Shown piece after piece: positions 26,808 to 35,946 of a stretch of DNA of 64,000 bases. A program made the position numbers and the translations under genes. The DNA is from Cyclobacteriaceae bacterium (GTDB lineage: Bacteria; Bacteroidota; Bacteroidia; Cytophagales; Cyclobacteriaceae). Where the stretch lies: positions 62,001-126,000 of the forward strand of contig JAEUTZ010000017.1 of NCBI GenBank assembly GCA_016787725.1, in the 5' to 3' direction. Position 1 is the stretch's first letter, and each line of letters opens with the position of its first letter. The notes beneath the pieces are model-generated. The model made no database searches. It had not been told where the DNA came from and worked only from the letters and a program-made list of their open reading frames with translations.

Positions 26808-28772
26808 ATGGGCAAAAAAGCAACTACCAAAATCAAGGCTGACGAGCACGATAGCTTTAGTCTTCTCACCGACTTCGATATCCACTTGTTTAGAAGCGGA
26901 AAGCATTTTAAGCTCTATGAAAAATTAGGGGCTCACCTCGCTACATTTAAGGAACAAGCCGGTACGTACTTTGCGGTTTGGGCTCCGAATGCCAGGCAGG
27001 TTTCGGTCATTGGCAATTTTAATCACTGGAATAGCAACGATAATAAACTGTCTCCGCGATGGGATGAATCCGGAATCTGGGAAGGATTCTTTCCGGGGAT
27101 AGGCAAAGGAGAGGCCTACAAGTATGCCATTCACTCCAATACCGGTGAGTACCTAGAGAAGGCCGATCCATTTGCATTCTATGCTGAGGTGGCACCCCGT
27201 ACAGCTTCTATTATTTGGGATCATACCTATTCCTGGCGGGATAGCAATTGGTTATCAGAACGGAAAAAATCCACCGGTAAGCCTAAGCCATACTCAGTCT
27301 ATGAGGTACATGCAGGCAGTTGGCGTAGAAAACCGGAAGATGGGAATCGTTCCCTCTCGTATAAGGAGATGGCCGTAGAAATGGTAAACTATGTAAAGGA
27401 AAATGGATTCACACACGTGGAGTTTTTACCGGTCATGGAGCATCCGTTCTTTGGGTCGTGGGGGTACCAGCTTACCGGATACTATGCACCCACCAGCCGC
27501 TTTGGCGAACCACAGGAATTTATGGAATTGGTGGACGCGTTTCATGCAGCTGATATTGGGGTAATTCTGGATTGGGTACCCTCTCATTTTCCGGGTGATG
27601 CCCATGGATTATATAAGTTTGATGGAACCCATTTGTACGAACATGCTGACCCCCGCAAGGGATTTCATCCGGATTGGAGCAGTTATATCTATAATTATGG
27701 ACGGGAAGAAGTTCGGTCTTTTTTGATCAGCAATGCCTTGTTCTGGATCGATGTATTTCATGCGGATGGATTGCGGGTGGATGCCGTAGCCTCCATGCTT
27801 TATCTGGATTATTCGCGCAAAGCGGGTGAGTGGATTCCAAACGAATATGGTGGAAATGAAAATATTGAGGCCATCAAATTCCTGAAGGAATTCAACGAAG
27901 TAGTTTATGGCAACTTTCCCGATGTAGTTACCATTGCGGAAGAATCCACAGCTTGGTCCGGTGTTTCTAAACCTACATTTTTAGGGGGCTTGGGATTTGG
28001 ACAGAAGTGGATGATGGGCTGGATGCATGATACCTTACATTATTTTAAGCTCGATCCGATTCACCGGAAGTACCATCAGAATGAAATTACCTTTAGCATC
28101 ATGTATGCCTTTACTGAAAATTTCATGTTGCCACTATCGCACGATGAAGTGGTGCATGGTAAAGGATCATTGCTGGGGCGAATGCCCGGAGATGAATGGC
28201 GCAGGTTTGCCAATTTGCGGTTAATGTATGCGTATATGTTTACCCATCCGGGTACAAAATTGCTGTTCATGGGTGGCGAATTTGGCCAGTCGGCAGAGTG
28301 GAGTCATGATCGGAGTTTGGATTGGCATCTGTTGGACTATGGCCCCCATCAAGGGATACTCACGTTGATCAAAGATTTGAATATGCTCTATAAAACAGAG
28401 CCTGCATGTTATCAATTTCCATTTGACAATAGGGGATTTGAATGGGTCGATTATTCGGACCAGGAAAATAGCGTTATCATTTACATGCGGAAAGGTGAAA
28501 AACGGGAAGATGCATTAATGGTAGTTTGTAACTTCACACCTGAAACAAGACAATTGTATCGCATCGGTGTTCCCTTCCGGGGCACGTACCACGAAGTATT
28601 TAATTCAGATGATTTGAAATACGGTGGGAGTGGAGTTCTTAATCAGGGACTGTTATACACTACCCCGGTAAAATATCACGGTAAGGATTATTCAGTTCCA
28701 ATAACACTACCTCCTCTGGCCCTATCGGTTATTAAATTAGTTGAAGAAAAAGCTGAATTTGATTTGGAGTGA
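26808..28772 (+). CDS. glgB: 1,4-alpha-glucan branching enzyme
   Basis: A 654-residue GH13_9 enzyme that makes alpha-1,6 branches. It has one N-terminal CBM48 module (YFAVWAPNARQVSVIGNFNH) rather than two, the barrel motifs VILDWVPSHFP, GLRVDAVASML (Asp325), TIAEESTAWSGVS (Glu378) and PLSHDEVVHGKGS (Asp446), and the branching-enzyme mark FLPVMEHPFFGSWGYQ. It acts on the linear glucan made by GlgE. The gene begins four bases after the TreS-maltokinase stop and ends 29 bases before the GH57 gene. Confidence 0.97.
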   Translation: MGKKATTKIKADEHDSFSLLTDFDIHLFRSGKHFKLYEKLGAHLATFKEQAGTYFAVWAPNARQVSVIGNFNHWNSNDNKLSPRWDESGIWEGFFPGIGKGEAYKYAIHSNTGEYLEKADPFAFYAEVAPRTASIIWDHTYSWRDSNWLSERKKSTGKPKPYSVYEVHAGSWRRKPEDGNRSLSYKEMAVEMVNYVKENGFTHVEFLPVMEHPFFGSWGYQLTGYYAPTSRFGEPQEFMELVDAFHAADIGVILDWVPSHFPGDAHGLYKFDGTHLYEHADPRKGFHPDWSSYIYNYGREEVRSFLISNALFWIDVFHADGLRVDAVASMLYLDYSRKAGEWIPNEYGGNENIEAIKFLKEFNEVVYGNFPDVVTIAEESTAWSGVSKPTFLGGLGFGQKWMMGWMHDTLHYFKLDPIHRKYHQNEITFSIMYAFTENFMLPLSHDEVVHGKGSLLGRMPGDEWRRFANLRLMYAYMFTHPGTKLLFMGGEFGQSAEWSHDRSLDWHLLDYGPHQGILTLIKDLNMLYKTEPACYQFPFDNRGFEWVDYSDQENSVIIYMRKGEKREDALMVVCNFTPETRQLYRIGVPFRGTYHEVFNSDDLKYGGSGVLNQGLLYTTPVKYHGKDYSVPITLPPLALSVIKLVEEKAEFDLE

Positions 28773-28801
28773 TTTTCTTGTGTAACCCATTTTTTTAAAG
28801 A

Positions 28802-31219
28802 ATGCCCGGCACACCTAAGAATAAATACGTTTGTATTCACGGACACTTTTATCAACCGCCTCGCGAAAATGCCTGGCTGGAAGTGATCGAGTTGCAAGAC
28901 TCAGCCCATCCCTATCATGATTGGAATGAACGGATTACTGCAGAGTGCTACGAGCCTAACGCTACTTCCAGAATTTTGGATGAGGGTGGCGTAATTAAGA
29001 ACATCGTTAACAATTATTCACGCATCAGTTTCAATTTTGGACCTACCTTACTCTCCTGGATGGAATTGTATTCACCGGAAACGTATCACGCCATTTTGGA
29101 GGCGGATCGAGAAAGTATTAAAAACTTTGGTGGGCATGGTTCTGCAGTAGCGCAAGTGTACAACCACATCATTATGCCTCTGGCCAACCGGGCAGATAAA
29201 GAAACGCAGGTGTTGTGGGGCATTCGGGATTTTGAAAACCGGTTTAAGCGTAAGCCAGAAGGCATGTGGTTGGCGGAAACTGCAGTGGATACGGAAACAC
29301 TGGAAATACTAGCTGCCAACAATATAAAATTTACAATCCTCGCGCCCCGTCAGGCGAAAGCGGTTCGTAAATTGAAGGCGGAAGACTGGATTGAGGTCAA
29401 CGATCGTTCAATTGATACCACAAAAGCCTATCAATATAAGTTACCCAGTGGCAATTCCATTGTAGTATTCTTTTATGAAGGGGATATCTCACAAGCCATC
29501 GCCTTTAATGGGTTATTAAATGATGGTAAGAGGTTTGCTGATCGGTTACTGAATGTGATTGATCAGGGAGATTCAGAGCCACAATTAGTGCATGTGGCCA
29601 CGGATGGTGAAACATATGGGCATCACCACAAGCATGGCGAAATGGCATTGGCTTTTTGCCTGGATTATATTGAGCAGCAAGGTCGCGCCAGATTGACCAA
29701 CTATGCCCAATTTATGGAATTGTTTCCTCCGGAAAATGAAGCCCAGATTATTGAAGACAGTTCATGGAGTTGTGTTCATGGAGTGGAACGGTGGCGGGCT
29801 AACTGCGGTTGTAATACAGGTAAGCCCGGGTGGCATCAGCATTGGCGTAAGCCTTTACGGGAGGCTCTCGATTGGCTCCGGGACGAGGTAAAAGAGATTT
29901 TTGAGCGGGAAGCAATCAAAGTATTAAGAGATCCATGGAAAGCCCGGAATGAATACATCAACGTAGTGTTGAAGCGGAGCGATGATAACATTAGGCGTTT
30001 TTTGAAGGTGCATGCTCTCAACGAATCCTCTTCTTCAAATCGAATTATGCGCATCATGGAAATGCAACGGCATGCCATGCTGATGTATACCAGTTGTGGT
30101 TGGTTTTTTGATGAAATTTCGGGCATTGAAACAACCCAGGTAATGCAGTATGCGTGTCGTGTTATCCAGTTGGCCAATCAGATTGGAGAAGTAGACCTGG
30201 AAGCGGAGTTTATCAGACGGTTGGAGCAAGCCCCCAGCAATGTGTCTGCCTATGAACATGGAGCTGCCGTTTATGTAAAGGAAGTATTGCCTTCCCGTAC
30301 GAACTTACAACGTGTAGGAATTCACTTTGCGGTTTCGTCAGTTTTTGAAGACGAACCTGAGTCCCTTACTATTTTCAACTACAGTACTTCCAGCGAGGCC
30401 TTCATTAAAAAGGAGGCTGGTGAGCAAAAGCTGGTATTGGGTATTACCAATGTTAAGTCAATGGTCACCCGGTCTCAAAAGAAATTTGCCTTTGCCGTCA
30501 TTTACCTGGGTAAGCACAATATCATTGGAAACATTTCCCTGGACATGGAACCCGAAAAGTTTTCGGGTATGCAACTCCGGATGGTGAAAGCGTTTGAGGA
30601 AGGTCGGTTGGGAGATGTAATTGGACTAATGCAAACTTATTTTGGTCCGGACAAATACACCATCTGGCATTTGTTTCAGGATGAAAAGCGAAAGATTTTG
30701 GATATGATCTCGCAGGAAAGTATGATGGAGTTGGAGAACTCGCTGCGCAAAAGTTATAACCAGGATTATCCACTCATCAATGCGTTGGCCAATAACAATA
30801 TCCCGATCCCGAATACCTACAGAACCACCTTTGAATATGTATTGAATGCTGATTTGGTGAAGATTTTTCAATCGGAGAAGATCAACATTAAGGAGATGGA
30901 GCGGATTGTTGCTGAACTGGCCCGGTGGAACCTGAAGATTGAAGATCCGCGTAAGCTATCCCGTTTGGCAGGAGAAAGTATTTTCAAAGAATTAAAGCGA
31001 ATCAGCAGCGAACGGGAAAACGTAAAACGCGTCCAACGACTAAACCGGATGTTTCCTTTGCTGGAGAAGTTTAAACTGGAACCAAATTTTCACAAGAGTC
31101 AAAATCTGTACTTTGAAATTTCCATGGAAAATAAGAGCCGCCAGGTTCAGGAACTGGAGGTAGAATGGGTGGAGCAATTTAAGTTGCTTGGAACCAACCT
31201 GGGTGTTAAAATTGAATGA
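28802..31219 (+). CDS. GH57 family glycoside hydrolase with DUF3536 region
   Basis: An 805-residue cytosolic protein without a signal peptide. The GH57 barrel opens with VCIHGHFYQPPRENAWL; the expected nucleophile is Glu159 in GMWLAETAVDTE and the acid Asp268 in VATDGETYGHHHKHGEMA. The segment SSWSCVHGVERWRANCGC and the long helical second half (from about residue 300) match the DUF3536 extension. GH57 includes alpha-amylases, branching enzymes and 4-alpha-glucanotransferases; this subgroup is not characterised to my knowledge. Being last in the GlgE operon, it may trim or re-branch the glucan. Its stop codon directly abuts the stop codon of the convergent glucokinase gene. Confidence 0.9.
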   Translation: MPGTPKNKYVCIHGHFYQPPRENAWLEVIELQDSAHPYHDWNERITAECYEPNATSRILDEGGVIKNIVNNYSRISFNFGPTLLSWMELYSPETYHAILEADRESIKNFGGHGSAVAQVYNHIIMPLANRADKETQVLWGIRDFENRFKRKPEGMWLAETAVDTETLEILAANNIKFTILAPRQAKAVRKLKAEDWIEVNDRSIDTTKAYQYKLPSGNSIVVFFYEGDISQAIAFNGLLNDGKRFADRLLNVIDQGDSEPQLVHVATDGETYGHHHKHGEMALAFCLDYIEQQGRARLTNYAQFMELFPPENEAQIIEDSSWSCVHGVERWRANCGCNTGKPGWHQHWRKPLREALDWLRDEVKEIFEREAIKVLRDPWKARNEYINVVLKRSDDNIRRFLKVHALNESSSSNRIMRIMEMQRHAMLMYTSCGWFFDEISGIETTQVMQYACRVIQLANQIGEVDLEAEFIRRLEQAPSNVSAYEHGAAVYVKEVLPSRTNLQRVGIHFAVSSVFEDEPESLTIFNYSTSSEAFIKKEAGEQKLVLGITNVKSMVTRSQKKFAFAVIYLGKHNIIGNISLDMEPEKFSGMQLRMVKAFEEGRLGDVIGLMQTYFGPDKYTIWHLFQDEKRKILDMISQESMMELENSLRKSYNQDYPLINALANNNIPIPNTYRTTFEYVLNADLVKIFQSEKINIKEMERIVAELARWNLKIEDPRKLSRLAGESIFKELKRISSERENVKRVQRLNRMFPLLEKFKLEPNFHKSQNLYFEISMENKSRQVQELEVEWVEQFKLLGTNLGVKIE

Positions 31220-32203
31220 TTAAACCAACTGGGCTTTTGCCTGTTGTTTGTCCAGGTAATCCCAAACCAGGCTACTCGCACCCAATATGGGAGCTGCCTG
31301 GTTTTGCATGGCAGAAGGCAAGACCTTTATTTTTCCACGGAAGAGGGGCATCAGGTTAGCTTCCATGTGTTTGATTGTGGGCCTGAAAATCAAATCACCC
31401 GCCATGGACAGACCACCAAATAAGAAGATGGCTTCCGGATCAGTATGGACAACGGTTTCGGCCAATTTCATTCCTAAAATTCGCCCGGTGTATTCAAACG
31501 CTTCCATGGCAACCACATCGCCCCGGTGCGCAGCCTCTGAAATCATTTTCGTATTGAGGTCTTCAAAACTGATGCCCCGCAATTCACTTGGCTCAAGATG
31601 ATCGGCAAGCAATTTGTAAACAGTACGTTTAATACCTGTTGCTGATACATATGTTTCAAGGCATCCGCGCTTCCCGCAATTGCAATATCTGCCATTGGGA
31701 TTTACAGCGGTGTGACCAACTTCTCCGGCTATTCCGTGATGTCCATTGAGCAATACTCCCCCACAAACAAAGCCGCTCCCTAATCCGGTACCGAGGGTAA
31801 TTACGACAAAGTCCTTCATGTGTTTGGCGTTGCCATAGATCATTTCACCCACCGCTGCTGCATTGGCATCGTTGGTGAGAATACAGGGCACACCAAACTC
31901 TTCATTAAACATTCGCGCCAAGGGAAGCACTCCCTTCCATTTCAGGTTAGTAGCGCGTTCAATGTTGCCAGTATAATAATTGCCATTGGCGGCACCCACA
32001 CCAATCCCTACAATGCGTGTATTGGGTGGAAGCTCCTGGATTCCCTTACGGAGGGCATCGGCCATGGCATCAAAATATCCTTGAAACTCTTCGTACTGAG
32101 TTGTTGGGATGTTGCCCTGGTGGAGCACATTTCCTTGCCGGTCAACAATTCCATACTTGGTGTTCGTCCCTCCGATATCAATGCCGATGGTCAAATCTTT
32201 CAT
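31220..32203 (-). CDS. glk: ROK family glucokinase
   Basis: A 327-residue cytosolic sugar kinase: the phosphate-binding GIDIGGTNTKYGIVD, NDANAAAVGE with the catalytic Asp, VITLGTGLGSGF, and the ROK zinc site GHTAVNPNGRYCNCGKRGC followed by LETYVS. It phosphorylates glucose (possibly other hexoses) released from alpha-glucan. It is the last gene of a pgi-pfkA-glk run, nine bases after pfkA. There is no DNA-binding N-terminus, so it is an enzyme and not a ROK repressor. Confidence 0.93.
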   Translation of the reverse strand: MKDLTIGIDIGGTNTKYGIVDRQGNVLHQGNIPTTQYEEFQGYFDAMADALRKGIQELPPNTRIVGIGVGAANGNYYTGNIERATNLKWKGVLPLARMFNEEFGVPCILTNDANAAAVGEMIYGNAKHMKDFVVITLGTGLGSGFVCGGVLLNGHHGIAGEVGHTAVNPNGRYCNCGKRGCLETYVSATGIKRTVYKLLADHLEPSELRGISFEDLNTKMISEAAHRGDVVAMEAFEYTGRILGMKLAETVVHTDPEAIFLFGGLSMAGDLIFRPTIKHMEANLMPLFRGKIKVLPSAMQNQAAPILGASSLVWDYLDKQQAKAQLV

Positions 32204-32212
32204 GCTGTACGA

Positions 32213-33196
32213 TTAGATGGAAAGAATTTTTGCAATGCGCAAGGACTCACTATCGATTTCGTGCTGGTGATTAATGATAGTAGAAAAGTTGTTATACACG
32301 ATTATATTATTTCGTATGCCAACCATAACATCTTTTTCCCCTTTCAGCAATCCTTCCACGGCCGCTACACCCATTTTGCTGGCTAATACCCGGTCAAAGT
32401 AGGTAGGCGTGCCACCTCGTTGCAAATGGCCAAGGATGGTCACCTTAATGTCGAAGTAATTATTGCGCTCGGAGAACTTTTTGGCTAACTCCATGGCGCC
32501 ACCCAGCTTACTTCCTTCGGCAACTACCACCAGACTCGATTTCTTATTCGTCTTTCCGCCCTCATCTAATTTATGAAAAAGATCATCCAACGTCATATTT
32601 TCTTCGGGGATGATGGTGGCTACTGCACCTCCTGCAATTCCGCAATTAATAGCAATATAACCCGAATTACGCCCCATTACCTCAATAAAGAACAACCGGT
32701 TGTGGGAGATGGCCGTATCCCGGATTTTATCAATGGCCTCAACGGCAGTATTGGTAGCTGTATCGTATCCAATTGTATAGTCAGTTCCTGCAAGATCATT
32801 ATCTATTGTTCCAGGAATACAAACCGCGGGAATGGAATACTCTTCGTAGAATTTGTGGAGTCCTGTAAAAGTGCCATCACCACCAATGGCAACCAATCCA
32901 TCAATCCCATGCTTTTTCAGATTTTGAAATGCCTTTTCTCGTCCTTCTTTCGTTCTGAACTCCTGACTTCTGGCAGATTTGAGGATGGTACCACCGCGTT
33001 GAATAATGTTTCCTACTGAGCGCGCCCCTAGCTTTACAATATCTCCATCAATCATGCCTTCATATCCCTGCATGATTCCGTAAACTTCTTTTTTGTAGTA
33101 GATAGCACTTCGAACAACAGCCCGTAGTGCTGCGTTCATCCCAGGAGCATCTCCACCGGAGGTGAAGACTCCTATCTTAGATATTTTTGGTTCCAT
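32213..33196 (-). CDS. pfkA: ATP-dependent 6-phosphofructokinase
   Basis: A 327-residue enzyme of the bacterial PfkA type. GVFTSGGDAPGMNAALR binds ATP, AIGGDGTFTGLHK has the glycine typical of ATP rather than pyrophosphate users, PGTIDNDLAGTDYTIGYDTA carries the catalytic Asp, and FIEVMGRNSGYIA and HLQRGGTPTYFDR bind fructose 6-phosphate. It commits hexose to glycolysis. It lies between pgi (59 bases upstream) and glk (nine bases downstream). Confidence 0.97.
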   Translation of the reverse strand: MEPKISKIGVFTSGGDAPGMNAALRAVVRSAIYYKKEVYGIMQGYEGMIDGDIVKLGARSVGNIIQRGGTILKSARSQEFRTKEGREKAFQNLKKHGIDGLVAIGGDGTFTGLHKFYEEYSIPAVCIPGTIDNDLAGTDYTIGYDTATNTAVEAIDKIRDTAISHNRLFFIEVMGRNSGYIAINCGIAGGAVATIIPEENMTLDDLFHKLDEGGKTNKKSSLVVVAEGSKLGGAMELAKKFSERNNYFDIKVTILGHLQRGGTPTYFDRVLASKMGVAAVEGLLKGEKDVMVGIRNNIIVYNNFSTIINHQHEIDSESLRIAKILSI

Positions 33197-33255
33197 TCGT
33201 TAAGCCGAAGGACCAAAAATACGGGATAGGAGGGTTTTTACAAGGAATGTTCAGG

Positions 33256-34908
33256 TTATTCAGATTTCAATCGTTTGAAATAATTGATCAACCCGTTGGT
33301 GGACCCATCGTGTGTGGTAATGGTTGATTCGCTCGTTAATTCAGGTAGTATCTTTTTAGCCAACACCTTACCTAATTCAACTCCCCATTGATCGAAACTA
33401 AAGATATTCCAGATCACTCCCTGCACGAAGATTTTATGTTCATACAAGGCAATCAATGTGCCCAAGGTATGGGGTGTTAGTTTCTTAAATAAGATTGAGT
33501 TGGTGGGCCTGTTGCCTGAAAACACCCGAAAGGGTAAATGGAACTGGATTTCTTCACTCTTCATTCCAGCGGCCCGCAATTCTTCTTCAACCATTTCCTC
33601 TGTCTTACCGATCATCAAGGCTTCCGTTTGTGCAAAGAAGTTAGACAGGAGTTTTACATGATGATCTCCGATTGAATTTTGAGATTGAGCAGGGGCAAGA
33701 AAGTCGCATGGAATTAGCTTGGTACCTTGATGAATCAATTGATAGAAGGCATGTTGACCATTCGTACCCGGTTCGCCCCAAATGATGGGCCCGGTTTGAT
33801 ACAGCGTAGGTTGGCCCTGGCGGTCTACCGACTTGCCATTGCTTTCCATATTGCCCTGTTGAAAATAGGCAGCAAAACGATGCAAGTACTGGTCGTACGG
33901 TAGGATGGCTTCCGAATGGGCATCAAAAAAATTAGTATACCAGATTCCTAGCACGGCCAGAATCACAGGTATATTCTTATCAAAGGGTTCGTTCCGGAAG
34001 TGATGATCGGCATCATGAGCGCCTTCCAATAATTGAATGAAGTTATCATAGCCAATGGTACAAGCGATGGAAAGCCCGATGGAGGACCAAAGTGAATACC
34101 GGCCACCCACCCAATCCCAAAAGACAAACATATTTTCAGGAGCAATTCCAAAATTGGTGACCGCCTTTGTATTTGTGGATACAGCCACAAAATGTTTTGC
34201 AACTTCTCCTTTGCCTAATGTTTTATCGTGAAACCACTTCTTTGCCGATTCTGCATTCGTCATGGTTTCCTGTGTGGTAAAAGTCTTTGAGGCTATGATA
34301 AACAAAGTTGTTTCCGGATCCAGATGGCGGACACTTTCGGCTAGATGGGTCCCATCCACATTGGAAACAAAGTGGGGCTTGATGGAACCGTGATAGGGAC
34401 GCAAGGCTTCCGTAACCATCAGGGGGCCAAGGTCAGAACCACCAATGCCAATGTTGACAATATCGGTAATTCGTTTTCCCGTATACCCCTTCCATTCACC
34501 TGTAAGCAGCTTTTCAGAGAATGCCTTTATTTGAGCCAGGACATTGTTCACTAACGGCATCACATCTTCTCCATCAACATAAATGGGTGTGTTAGCCCGG
34601 TTCCGCAACGCGATGTGTAAAACCGATCGGTGCTCAGTCTGATTGATCTTATCTCCCCGAAACATCATTTCTATGGCATCCTTCAATGAAACTTCTTCTG
34701 CCAATTCTAAAAGGTGATCAAGTGTTTCTTGGGTGATGATGTTTTTGGAGAAATCAACTAAAATGTCATTGAGCATTAAGGTAAATTTCTCAAACCTATT
34801 TGGGTCTTCCTGAAACAGGTCGCGCATATGTACGGCTTGCATGGTCAGGAAATGGGCAGTTAATTTTTGCCAGGCATTTGTTTCGGTTGGGTTGATTTTC
34901 GGGAGCAT
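33256..34908 (-). CDS. pgi: Glucose-6-phosphate isomerase
   Basis: A 550-residue isomerase of the long bacterial/eukaryotic type: [45 protein letters not shown], the catalytic Glu in ESNGKSV and the Lys in QWGVELGK. It interconverts glucose 6-phosphate and fructose 6-phosphate. I start it at ATG 34908 ([13 protein letters not shown]); the frame can be extended to a TTG at 34941, but a promoter box TAAATTTG overlaps that TTG, which makes the longer form unlikely. It is followed by pfkA and glk on the same strand, forming an upper-glycolysis run. Confidence 0.95.
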   Translation of the reverse strand: MLPKINPTETNAWQKLTAHFLTMQAVHMRDLFQEDPNRFEKFTLMLNDILVDFSKNIITQETLDHLLELAEEVSLKDAIEMMFRGDKINQTEHRSVLHIALRNRANTPIYVDGEDVMPLVNNVLAQIKAFSEKLLTGEWKGYTGKRITDIVNIGIGGSDLGPLMVTEALRPYHGSIKPHFVSNVDGTHLAESVRHLDPETTLFIIASKTFTTQETMTNAESAKKWFHDKTLGKGEVAKHFVAVSTNTKAVTNFGIAPENMFVFWDWVGGRYSLWSSIGLSIACTIGYDNFIQLLEGAHDADHHFRNEPFDKNIPVILAVLGIWYTNFFDAHSEAILPYDQYLHRFAAYFQQGNMESNGKSVDRQGQPTLYQTGPIIWGEPGTNGQHAFYQLIHQGTKLIPCDFLAPAQSQNSIGDHHVKLLSNFFAQTEALMIGKTEEMVEEELRAAGMKSEEIQFHLPFRVFSGNRPTNSILFKKLTPHTLGTLIALYEHKIFVQGVIWNIFSFDQWGVELGKVLAKKILPELTSESTITTHDGSTNGLINYFKRLKSE

Positions 34909-34938
34909 AGCGCGATGTACGGTGTCTTTCTTGGAAGA

Positions 34939-34946
34939 CAAATTTA
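34939..34946 (-). promoter_or_regulatory. Promoter -7 box of pgi
   Basis: TAAATTTG on the minus strand fits TAnnTTTG and lies about 30 bases before the ATG at 34908. It overlaps the alternative TTG codon and so decides the start. A good -33 element is not visible. Confidence 0.4.
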
Positions 34947-34991
34947 TGGTTTGATTGATTTGGGAGTTGTACTTTTAGAAAAATAAGTGGG

Positions 34992-35396
34992 TTACCCGCC
35001 AACTACTTTACGAAGATTTTCTACCAGACCTTCCCACAGATCGTCCAGTTCATCCAGGTCATCAAAGTCGGAATAGTCAATGACTTTAAGAAAAGTAGTT
35101 TGGGTTAATTCATTCACTTCAAGACGCAGTTCGAAGTAGGAAGGATCTTTTTCATCTTCCTTGTTTTCCGGAAGGTATTCAAATTTTACAAAGTGAAGTG
35201 CGCGGTGGGCGGCCATGATGGCTTTGTGTTCTTCATGATCCCATACAAAGGTGAAGACCTTTTCAGGACTAATTGTAACATCGTCCGCAAACCACTCCGA
35301 AAGGCCACTGGCTGTCTGAATATAGGGGTACAGCATTTTTAAGGATGCATGCACTTCAAAATCCTTAGTAAATAGTCTTTTTGTCGTTGTTGCCAT
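34992..35396 (-). CDS. START-like domain protein
   Basis: A 134-residue soluble protein. The start FEVHASLKMLYPYIQTASGLSEWFADDV resembles the START/AHSA1-like helix-grip fold (the segment 'L.eWFaddv' is typical of this Bacteroidota group), and an acidic stretch DFDDLDELDDLWEG precedes the C-terminal helix that would close the pocket. It may bind a small hydrophobic ligand; none can be named. It is 83 bases upstream of the pgi ATG on the same strand, and may or may not share its transcript. Confidence 0.8.
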   Translation of the reverse strand: MATTTKRLFTKDFEVHASLKMLYPYIQTASGLSEWFADDVTISPEKVFTFVWDHEEHKAIMAAHRALHFVKFEYLPENKEDEKDPSYFELRLEVNELTQTTFLKVIDYSDFDDLDELDDLWEGLVENLRKVVGG

Positions 35397-35492
35397 ACCG
35401 GTCCCTCAGATTCGATTTTAATTTATGAATAAATTCCGCTTACCCACAAATTAAATTGGAATAAGTTATATTAATTATCCAAGGAAAGGGTG

Positions 35493-35714
35493 CTAATTCA
35501 AAACCTGCAAAATGGTATTTAGATCAGGTAAAGATAAAGTCATAACGCAATGAAACCAGATGGCGCAATTGCACACGGAGATCATGGGGATTAGTGATAG
35601 ACCGATGTCAATTTTGCGGTAGTTGTAGGATTGAAATCGAGATTGTAAATCGGCAGCGTATCCGATGTAAATTTTTTGAAATGCCTGGCTGTAAAGTGCG
35701 TAAACGGTGAACAA
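35493..35714 (-). pseudogene. Remnant of a GIY-YIG nuclease gene
   Basis: On the minus strand residues 1-31 read FTVYALYSQAFQKIYIGYAA and DLQSRFQSYN, a good GIY-YIG family start (VYxLYSxxFxKIYIGYTxDLxxR). After that point the frame gives unrelated sequence up to a stop, and no frame restores the rest of the domain; the catalytic Glu region is absent. There is no ATG, only a TTG at 35714. I read it as a decayed copy of the small UvrC-like GIY-YIG genes common in this phylum. It lies 18 bases from the tRNA-Met gene. Confidence 0.5.
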
Positions 35715-35732
35715 GTGAACGCCTTTTGTTAG

Positions 35733-35806
35733 TAGCGCGGGGGGGAGTTGAACCCCCGACCTTTGGGTTATGAATCCAACGCTCTAACCACCTGAGCTAC
35801 CGCGCC
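35733..35806 (-). tRNA. tRNA-Met (anticodon CAT)
   Basis: A 74-base cloverleaf on the minus strand: acceptor GGCGCGG/CCGCGCT, D-arm GCTCAGGTGGTTAGAGC, anticodon loop TTCATAA and T-arm GGGGG TTCAACT CCCCC. The initiator marks (C1-A72 mismatch, three G-C pairs beside the anticodon) are absent, so this is an elongator; a lysidine-modified isoleucine tRNA with CAT cannot be excluded. CCA is not encoded. Confidence 0.92.
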
Positions 35807-35912
35807 ATTAAGAATTTTTTCTAAGAACACCCACTATTTTTCGGAGCGCAAACATACAAACTTTTCTCAGATAGTGACAAAAATGGCTTACCCAGATTCG
35901 GAAAAGTGATAA

Positions 35913-35939
35913 TTGGCCCTTTTTTTGACACTATCTTTG
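35913..35939 (+). promoter_or_regulatory. Promoter of the lptF/G gene
   Basis: TATCTTTG at 35932-35939 is an exact TAnnTTTG box; TTGG at 35913 is a possible -33 with a short 16-base spacer. Transcription would start within a few bases of the ATG at 35947, so the mRNA may be nearly leaderless. Confidence 0.5.
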
Positions 35940-35946
35940 CATCGAA

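Noticed and set aside
1-31219. SusC/SusD and the amylases as one polysaccharide-utilisation locus
   Set aside because: They are 15 kb apart with a terminator and a dozen unrelated genes, several on the other strand, between them.
35733-35806. Initiator tRNA-fMet
   Set aside because: It lacks the C1-A72 mismatch and the three G-C pairs beside the anticodon loop.
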